A stretch of DNA of 48,224 nucleotides, taken from contig NZ_CAAFUQ010000034.1 in assembly GCF_900766215.1 (NCBI RefSeq), positions 1 through 48,224 on the forward strand, read 5' to 3'. The first letter of the stretch is position 1. Each line of letters starts with the position of its first letter. Of this stretch, positions 25,832 through 33,146 are shown piece by piece. The notes below the pieces were generated by a model. The model searched no databases and was not told where the DNA came from. It worked only from the letters and a program-made list of their open reading frames with translations. The position numbers and the translations under genes are program-made. Origin of the DNA: an uncultured Finegoldia sp. GTDB taxonomy: Bacteria; Bacillota; Clostridia; Tissierellales; Peptoniphilaceae.

Positions 25832-26319
25832 TGAAAGTTATATTAGCGGTGGACAGAAACTTTGCGATTGGAAAAGATGGAGACATGCTTTTTTCAATTC
25901 CTGAAGATATGCAAAGATTTAAAGAATTAACAACTGGAAATATCGTTATAATGGGAAGAAAAACATTGGAATCTTTACCGGAATCTAAGCCATTACCTAA
26001 CAGAACCAACATCATAGTTACAAGCAAAGACTTAGATGGTTTGCTTTGTGTGAAAAACGAGGAAGAATTGCTAAACACTCTCAAAGAAATTAACCCAGAT
26101 CATAAAATGACAGAGTATTTAATAGGTGGAGCAAACACGATTGAATCGTTGATTCACTTGGTAGATGAATTTGTAATAACTTATGTGGATGAGGAATTTG
26201 AATACGATGCTAAAATCAGAAATCTATTTGAAGATGATGAATTTTATGTAGCAGAAGAATCGGATATCAAAACTTATGGAAATCTAAATTACAGGTATAT
26301 GGTGTTTAAGAGAAAATAG
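25831..26319 (+). CDS. folA: Dihydrofolate reductase
   Basis: A 162-residue NADPH-dependent enzyme that makes tetrahydrofolate. ILAVDRNFAIGKDGDML at the N-terminus, the catalytic acid in IPEDMQRFK, IVIMGRKTLESLP and YLIGGANTIESL are typical. The Trp usually found before the catalytic segment (PWxLPxD) is Phe here (LFSIPED). The frame extends two codons to a TTG, but GGAAAGGGG is better spaced for the ATG at 25831, which overlaps the previous stop by one base. No thyA is adjacent. It is last in the glgP-to-folA run and is followed by the palindromic repeat. Confidence 0.94.
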   Translation: MKVILAVDRNFAIGKDGDMLFSIPEDMQRFKELTTGNIVIMGRKTLESLPESKPLPNRTNIIVTSKDLDGLLCVKNEEELLNTLKEINPDHKMTEYLIGGANTIESLIHLVDEFVITYVDEEFEYDAKIRNLFEDDEFYVAEESDIKTYGNLNYRYMVFKRK

Positions 26320-26343
26320 AAAATAATTAAAAATGAGAGTATT

Positions 26344-26510
26344 ACACATCATGCACGAATATCTAGACTACAAAAATTGTTGATTTCTGAATCTCAAAAT
26401 CCTAAAATCATAAGCACGCTTCGCTTACGCAAATACGATTTTAGACGGATTTTTTCGATTTGAAATCAAAGCAATTTTTTTCGTATGATATTCTTTGCAT
26501 GAAGGTGTGT
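26344..26510. repeat. Complete long palindromic intergenic repeat
   Basis: About 167 bp forming a single imperfect hairpin. ACACATCATGCACGAATAT on the left faces the complement of ATATTCTTTGCATGAAGGTGTGT on the right. Further in, AAAAATTG faces CAATTTTTTT, TTGATTTC faces GAAATCAA, and TAAAATC (26403-26409) faces GATTTTA (26437-26443). A tip hairpin TAAGC/GCTTA lies at 26411-26427. Shared blocks occur at 1-38, 126-345 and 8426-8472. It occupies most of the 310-bp gap between folA and the next gene and has no ORF. Confidence 0.7.
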
Positions 26511-26524
26511 TACGCTAGTGAATT

Positions 26525-26550
26525 CTGGGAATAATTAACCCAGTTTTTTA
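26525..26550 (+). terminator. Weak rho-independent terminator
   Basis: CTGGG (26525-26529) pairs with CCCAG (26539-26543), followed by TTTTTT. The stem is short; it would end transcription leaving folA and the repeat. Confidence 0.5.
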
Positions 26551-26629
26551 TTGTCCAAATATTAAGATTTGGCAAAGTTATAATTGAGTATAATTTATTG
26601 TGATATAATACGGTTACGGAGGTGAGTAA

Positions 26630-27817
26630 ATGCGTTGTCCTAATTGCAATGAAAAAGTATTAGATACGGTAAATTTCTGCCATAATTGCGGGTTTAATTT
26701 GAAAGAATACCGTGAGAATTTGAATGAACAACAAGGCGAATCTGAAAATACAAAAATTGATGATAACCATTCATCTGTTGACAAAGGCTTTTCGTATTCA
26801 GATGATGTCAAAAATATTTTTAATATAAAAAATCGTGAGAAATCTTCTGAAGAACAAAAAGCAGATGAGATTGTGAACGGTAATAAAGCCAACAGCAGAC
26901 CTAAAAGAATCGAGGATATTTTTCAAGTAATCAACAAAAGCAAATCTCAGTATGGAAAGTTTAATCCGGACAAGGAAGTTGAAAAGAAAATAAATCATGA
27001 AGAGGTTCAGGAGCCTGAGGAAAATTACGAAAATACTATTTTTATTACCAAAGGTTACGAGGATAATCAAGAAAAAATCAAACGCGATGAATCCATCAGA
27101 TTTACATCTGCCAATGAGTTTACAATTCATAAAATCGAAGATGAAGAAGACGATGATATGGACGAATTTATGGATAATTTTGAGCTAAAAAGCAAACAGT
27201 TATTCGATAAGGTTAATTTGTTTTTCGTCAAAATTTTGAAAAAAATGATGGGTGGAGCACAACCTTACAGGTTTTCGATGAGGGTAGCTTGTGTTGTATT
27301 ATCCGCATTGCCGCTTTTATTCTTTTACATGAATTCTACAAATCACTGGACATTTACTCAAAAATCAAAAGCAATTGTGGTTATGGTTTCGGTGTTGGTT
27401 TTGGATGTATTTCAAAAACTTTTATCTTATAATCTGGGACTTAGATTATCCAACGCCAAGTTGTACCAACCAATCGACAAAGATTTGAGAAATAATATTG
27501 CAGTTGTACTTACGGTGATAGAGTCTTTGATTTTTAGTTTGTTTGGAATACTAACAGCAGGAGGTCTTGTAGGTTTCAGTTCATCTGTGTTCACATTTAC
27601 ATTTTTGGGAGCACACGCTTTTATATATTTATTTTCGTTAATAGTGTTAATACTTTTAGCGACGATTATTTTGATAGATAGATTTGACCACAAAAATTTG
27701 TGGAAAATTTACGGACTTAATGCAGCTGGAATTGTAATCACAAGACTGATTATGTTTATGATTGTGATGACACTTCTTCAAAAAATATTCTTCGGATTGG
27801 CTCCGGGATTAATGTAG
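26630..27817 (+). CDS. Zinc-ribbon membrane protein, unknown function
   Basis: A 395-residue protein with an N-terminal zinc ribbon (Cys3, Cys6, Cys17, Cys20; CPNC...CHNC). A long acidic, low-complexity cytoplasmic linker (about 25-190) follows, then a C-terminal membrane domain of about five helices (near 218-236, 248-265, 285-312, 320-347 and 365-388). Zinc ribbons joined to membrane domains are common in Bacillota, but the function of this type is unknown. GGAGGTGA precedes the ATG, and an extended -10 TGATATAAT lies at 26602-26609. The PfkB-family gene begins eight bases after its stop, so the two are co-expressed. Confidence 0.85.
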   Translation: MRCPNCNEKVLDTVNFCHNCGFNLKEYRENLNEQQGESENTKIDDNHSSVDKGFSYSDDVKNIFNIKNREKSSEEQKADEIVNGNKANSRPKRIEDIFQVINKSKSQYGKFNPDKEVEKKINHEEVQEPEENYENTIFITKGYEDNQEKIKRDESIRFTSANEFTIHKIEDEEDDDMDEFMDNFELKSKQLFDKVNLFFVKILKKMMGGAQPYRFSMRVACVVLSALPLLFFYMNSTNHWTFTQKSKAIVVMVSVLVLDVFQKLLSYNLGLRLSNAKLYQPIDKDLRNNIAVVLTVIESLIFSLFGILTAGGLVGFSSSVFTFTFLGAHAFIYLFSLIVLILLATIILIDRFDHKNLWKIYGLNAAGIVITRLIMFMIVMTLLQKIFFGLAPGLM

Positions 27818-27825
27818 GTGATTAG

Positions 27826-28740
27826 ATGATTTACACAGTTACACTGAATCCAGCATTGGAATTTGTCAGTGAAGTTAATGATTTTGAAATGGATAAGAAC
27901 AACATATCTGAGTTTGATTTGATGCTTCCTTCTGGAAAAGGGATAAATGTTTCAAGGGTTTTGAAACAACTAGGACTTCCAACTGTTGCCTCAGGTTTTG
28001 CTGGTGGATTTACAGGAGATTTTATTGAAGATTGGATTACAAGAGAAGATATTAAATCGGAATTTATCAGAATTGACGACAATACCAGAATCAATATCAA
28101 AATCACTGGCTCATTAAAATCTGTGATTGAATCAAAAGGACCTAGCATTTCACATCAAGAACTTCAAGAGTTGCTGTATTATTTGTCGAGAGTCAAAGAA
28201 GGTGACACTGTATTTTTGTCGACAGCTTTTCCTAAAAACATCACAGAGTCAGTAATAGACAGAATGATTGGTATTTGCAAAGCTAATAAAGCAGAATTTG
28301 TGTTGGATATTGACGAACATTATTTGGAGAGATTTATAGATGAAGGAGCTTTGCTGGAAAATGTAAGCGTAAAATGCTTAGAGCATTTATTTAAAACGAA
28401 AATAGATTCGGAATCAGAACTTTTACGTTGGAAAGAGAAAATATTTGATTTTAATTCTGGATTTGTGATAGTTCCATTTGTAGATAACAAAGTGTATTTG
28501 TTCGCAGAAAATTCAGTGCACGCTTTTGAAATAGATAACATGATTGAGCAAAAACGTGATTTCGTTATAGATTCCATGATAGCAGGCTTCATTGCTACAT
28601 TTATAAGAACATCAAATTTTGAACAGTCATTTAAGATGGCTAATGCTTGCGCAGTGGCATCGTTGAAGACTAAGGATTTGCCTAAAAAATTCCAAATAGA
28701 TGAATACTTAGATAACGTTGAAATAATTAAAATAGATTAA
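27826..28740 (+). CDS. PfkB-family protein related to 1-phosphofructokinase, degenerate active site
   Basis: A 304-residue ribokinase-fold protein close to FruK/LacC. The sugar-phosphate half is well kept: YTVTLNPALE, SGKGINVSRVLKQLG (36-50), FAGGFTGDFIE and NTRINIKI. The nucleotide half is not. Where the family has G(A/S)GD this protein has FVID (246-249), so the anion-hole glycines are gone although Asp249, the usual catalytic base, remains. The adenine-site KPN-type motif reads VKCLEHL. It may be a weak or pseudo-kinase, perhaps a sugar-phosphate sensor. It is paired with the zinc-ribbon membrane gene and ends at a terminator at 28744. Confidence 0.8.
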   Translation: MIYTVTLNPALEFVSEVNDFEMDKNNISEFDLMLPSGKGINVSRVLKQLGLPTVASGFAGGFTGDFIEDWITREDIKSEFIRIDDNTRINIKITGSLKSVIESKGPSISHQELQELLYYLSRVKEGDTVFLSTAFPKNITESVIDRMIGICKANKAEFVLDIDEHYLERFIDEGALLENVSVKCLEHLFKTKIDSESELLRWKEKIFDFNSGFVIVPFVDNKVYLFAENSVHAFEIDNMIEQKRDFVIDSMIAGFIATFIRTSNFEQSFKMANACAVASLKTKDLPKKFQIDEYLDNVEIIKID

Positions 28741-28743
28741 AAT

Positions 28744-28787
28744 AAAAAAACAAGGTGTTGAATTTAATTCATACCTTGTTTTTTTAT
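28744..28787 (+). terminator. Rho-independent terminator
   Basis: AACAAGGT and ACCTTGTT form the outer stem and TGAAT/ATTCA the inner stem, with A before and a seven-T run after. It ends the PfkB-family gene; the preceding A run may allow use from both strands. Confidence 0.88.
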
Positions 28788-29195
28788 GTTGTAATAAATT
28801 AAGAAATGGAGATTTAATTGAAAAATGAAAAAGTTTTTAATATTTAAATATATTCTACCATTTTAATATAATAAGCGCAAGTTTTTTTGTTATATTTTTT
28901 AAAAATTAATAAAATTGTAAATAGGCTCATGATTATTATTACTTTATCATAATAAAAGAGATAAGTCAAGTGATTTTTATGCAAAATTCATTTTTTTATT
29001 TTTGCTTTCTTAAGTTTCAAAATGAATAAAAATAATTATAATTTATTTTCATAAATAGCAATAAATATCTAAATAGCAACAGGAAAACAAAATCACTAAT
29101 TTTGTTTTTGTCATGAAAAAAGTGTAAAATAATACGTAAACAGATAGAAAAACTATATTTTATACTGAAATTTTAAATTATAAAATAAATAATAA
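28788..29195. other. Long AT-rich non-coding region upstream of the opp operon
   Basis: About 400 bases with no credible ORF and no structured RNA that I recognise. It contains the first of two exact copies of AAATAATACGTAAA (29127-29140); the second lies at 29255-29268 in the leader. The region is long for this otherwise compact sequence and may hold regulatory sites for peptide uptake. Confidence 0.45.
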
Positions 29196-29224
29196 TTGAC
29201 AAACGCATTTTGTCTCACTATAAT
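29196..29224 (+). promoter_or_regulatory. Consensus promoter of the opp operon
   Basis: TTGACA (29196-29201), a 17-base spacer, and TATAAT (29219-29224): a perfect match to the housekeeping-sigma consensus. Transcription would start near 29231, leaving a leader of about 60 bases that contains one copy of AAATAATACGTAAA. Confidence 0.88.
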
Positions 29225-29289
29225 AAGATAAAGTATTTTTTATTAATCATACATAAATAATACGTAAAATAAACTGAAAGGAGATTAAA

Positions 29290-30285
29290 ATGTCTGCTAA
29301 TAAGAAAATATTGGAAGTTAATAATATGCATACAGCTTTTAGGATAAAAGACGATTATTATGATGCAGTAGATGATGTTTCATTTGAATTGTATGAAAAT
29401 GAAGTATTAGCGATGGTTGGAGAATCCGGCTGTGGTAAATCTACTTTAGCTACAACTATTATGGGCTTACATAATATGAATTACACTCAAATTAGCGGTG
29501 AGGTTATATATAACGGTGAAAATATTTTAAATTACACAGAAGCTCAATTCAATGAGTTGAGAGGTGGAGAGATTGGAATGATATTCCAAGATCCATTGGC
29601 ATCTCTTAACCCTTTAATGAGAATTGGCGAACAAATAGAAGAAGCTTTGTTATATCACACTGATTTGGATAAAAAACAAAGAGAGAAAAAAGCTGTTGAC
29701 CTTCTAAAAAAAGTAGGGATTGAAAATGCTGAAGTTATAGCAAGACGATTTCCTCATCAATTATCTGGAGGTATGAGACAAAGAGTAATCATAGCGATTG
29801 CTTTGAGTTGTAAGCCTCGTGTTTTGATAGCTGATGAGCCTACTACTGCACTTGATGTTACAATTCAAGCACAAATCCTAGATTTGCTTAAAGAACTACA
29901 AAACCAAATGAACTCAGGAATTATATTGATAACCCATGATTTAGGAGTTGTAGCACAGACCGCTGATAGAGTTTGCGTAATGTATGCAGGTCAAATCGTT
30001 GAGATTGCCACTGTGGATGAATTGTTCAACAATCCACTTCATCCATACACAAGAAGTTTATTAAATTCCATTCCACAAGCAGATACTCAATCTGATCAGT
30101 TGCATGTAATAGAAGGTATGGTTCCTTCATTAAAAGATTTGTCAAGAAAAGGATGCAGATTTGCTCCTCGTATTGCGTGGATAGATGAATCGGAACACGA
30201 AGAAAACCCAGTTCTACATGATGTTGGTAACGGACATTTGGTACGTTGTACTTGTTGGAAAAATTTCCATTTTAAAGACGAATAG
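29290..30285 (+). CDS. oppD: Oligopeptide ABC importer ATPase OppD
   Basis: A 331-residue ATP-binding subunit of the peptide importer. Walker A GESGCGKST is at 44-52, the signature LSGGMRQR, Walker B VLIADEPTTALD, and the switch His in ITHDLGV. The C-terminal oligopeptide domain is present, but its usual cysteine cluster is reduced. The segment reads CRFAPRIAWIDES where the family commonly has CRFxPRCPYA, although late cysteines (RCTCW) remain. AAAGGAG precedes the ATG. It is first in the order D-F-B-C-A, which is less usual than A-B-C-D-F. Confidence 0.93.
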   Translation: MSANKKILEVNNMHTAFRIKDDYYDAVDDVSFELYENEVLAMVGESGCGKSTLATTIMGLHNMNYTQISGEVIYNGENILNYTEAQFNELRGGEIGMIFQDPLASLNPLMRIGEQIEEALLYHTDLDKKQREKKAVDLLKKVGIENAEVIARRFPHQLSGGMRQRVIIAIALSCKPRVLIADEPTTALDVTIQAQILDLLKELQNQMNSGIILITHDLGVVAQTADRVCVMYAGQIVEIATVDELFNNPLHPYTRSLLNSIPQADTQSDQLHVIEGMVPSLKDLSRKGCRFAPRIAWIDESEHEENPVLHDVGNGHLVRCTCWKNFHFKDE

Positions 30286-30294
30286 GAGGAAGAT

Positions 30295-31233
30295 ATGGGA
30301 TTTTTAGAAGTTAAAAATTTGAAAGTTCATTATCCAATTCGTGGAGGATTTTTTAATACAATTCAAGACTATATCAAAGCCGTTGACGGTGTGAATATGG
30401 ATATTGAACAAGGAAAAACTTATGGATTGATAGGAGAGTCAGGATCGGGTAAATCCACTATTGGAAAAGCGATAGTAGGACTTGAAAAAATTACAGACGG
30501 ACATATTTTGTACGAAGGAAAAGATGTTACAAGTAGATCTTACAGAAAAAAGATAAACTACAACCAAGACGTTCAAATGATTTTTCAAGACTCAATGAGT
30601 TCTCTTGATCCTAAGAAAAGAATTTTGGATATAATTGCTGAACCTATCAGAAATTTTGAAAAACTTACACCAAAAGAAGAAAAAGAAAAGGTGTTTAAAT
30701 TATTGGATATAGTTGGACTTAATGAAAGTGCAATTTACAAATACCCATTTGAGTTCTCAGGTGGACAAAGACAAAGAATTGGCGTTGCAAGAGCTGTAGC
30801 ATGTAATCCAAGATTAATCGTTGCAGATGAGCCTGTAAGTGCTCTTGACTTATCAGTTCAAGCACAAGTATTAAACTACATGAAATTAATTCAACAAGAG
30901 TTTAATCTAAGCTACATTTTCATTTCACACGATTTGGGAGTTGTAAGACACATGTGTGATTACATTTACATCATGCACAATGGTAAATTTGTAGAAACAG
31001 GAAATCGTGATGAGTTATATTCTGATCCACAACACATTTACACGAAACGACTTATCGCAGCGATTCCTCAAATTGAACCAAATAGAAGAAAAGAGCTTAG
31101 AGAAACTAGACAAGCTATTGAAAAGAAATTTGATGAACAAAAAAATATCTACTACGATGAAAATGGATCTGTGTACGATTTGACTAAATACAAAGATTCT
31201 CACTATGTAGCAGCTAGAAAGGGGGAAATATAA
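30295..31233 (+). CDS. oppF: Oligopeptide ABC importer ATPase OppF
   Basis: A 312-residue partner ATPase of OppD. Walker A GESGSGKST is at 47-55, the Q-loop in MIFQDSMSSLDP, the signature FSGGQRQR, Walker B LIVADEPVSALD and ISHDLGV. The last ~45 residues are charged and lack the cysteine-rich tail. AGGAGGA lies just before the ATG, nine bases after oppD. OppD and OppF form the heterodimeric motor under the OppB/OppC channel. Confidence 0.94.
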   Translation: MGFLEVKNLKVHYPIRGGFFNTIQDYIKAVDGVNMDIEQGKTYGLIGESGSGKSTIGKAIVGLEKITDGHILYEGKDVTSRSYRKKINYNQDVQMIFQDSMSSLDPKKRILDIIAEPIRNFEKLTPKEEKEKVFKLLDIVGLNESAIYKYPFEFSGGQRQRIGVARAVACNPRLIVADEPVSALDLSVQAQVLNYMKLIQQEFNLSYIFISHDLGVVRHMCDYIYIMHNGKFVETGNRDELYSDPQHIYTKRLIAAIPQIEPNRRKELRETRQAIEKKFDEQKNIYYDENGSVYDLTKYKDSHYVAARKGEI

Positions 31234-31234
31234 T

Positions 31235-32203
31235 ATGACTAAAACTATAATCAGAAGATTTTTAATAATGATTCCTCAATTGATAGTGTTAAGTTTATTT
31301 ATATTCTTCGTAGCACAAAAAATGCCAGGGGATCCTTTTACAGGTAAAATCACTCCAAGCACTGGTAACTCAAAGGTTGAAGAACAACTTAAAATAAAAT
31401 CTGGATTTTACGATCCATGGTATGTGAAATACAAAAGATGGGTTGGCAATGCTCTTCATGGAGATTTTGGAGATTCTTATACTCAAAAATTACCTGTAAA
31501 AGACGTTATAGGTCAAAGAGCTAAGAATACATTCTTCTTATCATTGTTCTCATTGATAATAATGTATGCGATTGCAATTCCTTTGGGAATAAACGCAGGT
31601 AGGTATAGCGGGTCGGCATTCGATCAGGGGGTTAACTTGTATAACTTCCTCGCTCTGGCCACACCGGGATTCGTATTTTATTTGATAATGCTACTAATAT
31701 TTGGATACAAGTTAGGATGGTTTCCTACAAGTGGAATTATAAGTCTTGAAGCATCAGCAAAAGGCGGAATGGCAGCAGTATTAAGTAGATTTTATCACAT
31801 GCTACTTCCAGCAATATCTTATGCACTACTTACAACTATCGGAACTATCCAATATTTGAGAAATGAAGTTGTAGATGCAAAAAGTCAAGACTACGTAAGA
31901 ACTGCAAGGGCAAAAGGGGTTCCTATCAAAAAAGTTTACAGCAAACACATTTTCAGAAACTCACTTTTACCAATAGCTGCATTCTTCGGATTCCAAATCA
32001 CAGGTTTATTAGCTGGTTCTATAATGATTGAAACAATTTTTGGATACCAAGGAATGGGTTCACTATTTGTAGACTGTATCAATCAAAGAGATTATTCGGT
32101 TATGACAGCACTTGTAATGATTTATGGTTTCTTAACACTTTGTGGTTCATTATTAAGTGATATTATCATGAGTATAGTTGACCCAAGAATAAGGATAGAT
32201 TAG
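31235..32203 (+). CDS. oppB: Oligopeptide ABC importer permease OppB
   Basis: A 322-residue membrane subunit with six helices. The family N-terminal pattern RRFLIMIPQLIVLSLFIF and MPGDPF are present. The EAA-type coupling loop occurs in YVRTARAKGVPIKKVYSKHIFRNS, followed by LAGSIMIETIFGYQGMGSL. The start lies one base after the oppF stop, with AAAGGGGG as ribosome site inside oppF. Confidence 0.94.
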   Translation: MTKTIIRRFLIMIPQLIVLSLFIFFVAQKMPGDPFTGKITPSTGNSKVEEQLKIKSGFYDPWYVKYKRWVGNALHGDFGDSYTQKLPVKDVIGQRAKNTFFLSLFSLIIMYAIAIPLGINAGRYSGSAFDQGVNLYNFLALATPGFVFYLIMLLIFGYKLGWFPTSGIISLEASAKGGMAAVLSRFYHMLLPAISYALLTTIGTIQYLRNEVVDAKSQDYVRTARAKGVPIKKVYSKHIFRNSLLPIAAFFGFQITGLLAGSIMIETIFGYQGMGSLFVDCINQRDYSVMTALVMIYGFLTLCGSLLSDIIMSIVDPRIRID

Positions 32204-32213
32204 GAGGGTTTTT

Positions 32214-33134
32214 ATGAAAGAAGTAAAAGTAACAGAAGAAAAACTTGAAGAATATAAAGACCTTGCCAAAGACAATCCAACGGGATTTAAAGTAATAGTT
32301 AATGAATTTAAGAAGGACAAATTAGCCATTGTTTCTTTAGTAGTATTGGCAGTTTTATGGATAGGAATATTCGTTGGAGCAATGCTACTAGACAAAGAAC
32401 AAGTAATGAAAGTTGACATACTTAATTCATACGTAAGACCAGGAGAAGCGGGACATATACTTGGAACAGACCAAGGTGGTAGAGATTTGTTCGGACAATT
32501 GATAATTGGCGCTAGAAATTCTATCGTAATAGGAATCGCCGTAACAATCCTTACATCTGTTATAGGTATAGTTGTAGGTTTGTTTATAGGATACTACGGT
32601 GGATGGTTGGATAATATTATAATGAGAATTATAGATTTTATCCAAATTCTTCCAACAATGATGATTATCATAGTTTTCGTAACAATTGTTCCAAAATATT
32701 CGATGTTTACATTCGTATTGATATTTACGGTGTTCTATTGGACAGGAATGGCAAGACTTGTCAGATCGAAAGCCCTTGCTGAAAGTAAAAAAGACTATGT
32801 AAATGCATCCAAAACAATGGGTACTAGCGATTTGAAGACTATGTTTACAGGAATTTTGCCTAACATTTCTTCAATATTAATTGTAGATATGACATTGAGT
32901 TTCGCAGGAAATATTGGTATTGAAACTGGACTTAGCTTTCTAGGTTTCGGGCTTCCACCATCAGATCCATCACTAGGAACGTTGGTATCATTAGCCAGAA
33001 AACCAGAAGTTATATCAGATAAGTTATATGTATGGCTACCTGCATCATTATTGATATTAGTAATGATGTTGTGTATAAATTATATCGGTCAAGCATTAAG
33101 AAGGGCTTCCGATGCAAAACAAAGGAAAGGATAA
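32214..33134 (+). CDS. oppC: Oligopeptide ABC importer permease OppC
   Basis: A 306-residue membrane subunit with the long cytoplasmic N-terminus typical of OppC. One early helix follows, then the core with HILGTDQGGRDLFGQLIIGAR, the coupling loop YVNASKTMGTSDLKTMF, and the ending SFLGFGLPPSDPSLGTL. AGGAGGG precedes the ATG, ten bases after oppB. Together with OppB it forms the peptide channel. Confidence 0.95.
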   Translation: MKEVKVTEEKLEEYKDLAKDNPTGFKVIVNEFKKDKLAIVSLVVLAVLWIGIFVGAMLLDKEQVMKVDILNSYVRPGEAGHILGTDQGGRDLFGQLIIGARNSIVIGIAVTILTSVIGIVVGLFIGYYGGWLDNIIMRIIDFIQILPTMMIIIVFVTIVPKYSMFTFVLIFTVFYWTGMARLVRSKALAESKKDYVNASKTMGTSDLKTMFTGILPNISSILIVDMTLSFAGNIGIETGLSFLGFGLPPSDPSLGTLVSLARKPEVISDKLYVWLPASLLILVMMLCINYIGQALRRASDAKQRKG

Positions 33135-33146
33135 GGGGGAAAAATA

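Noticed and set aside
26344..26510. A CRISPR array or riboswitch in the folA downstream gap
   Set aside because: There are no regularly spaced direct repeats. The structure is one long inverted repeat and does not precede a plausible regulated gene closely enough.
28788..29195. A small RNA or leader peptide gene upstream of opp
   Set aside because: I saw AT-rich sequence and the repeated 14-mer but no start codon with a ribosome site and no convincing terminator of its own.
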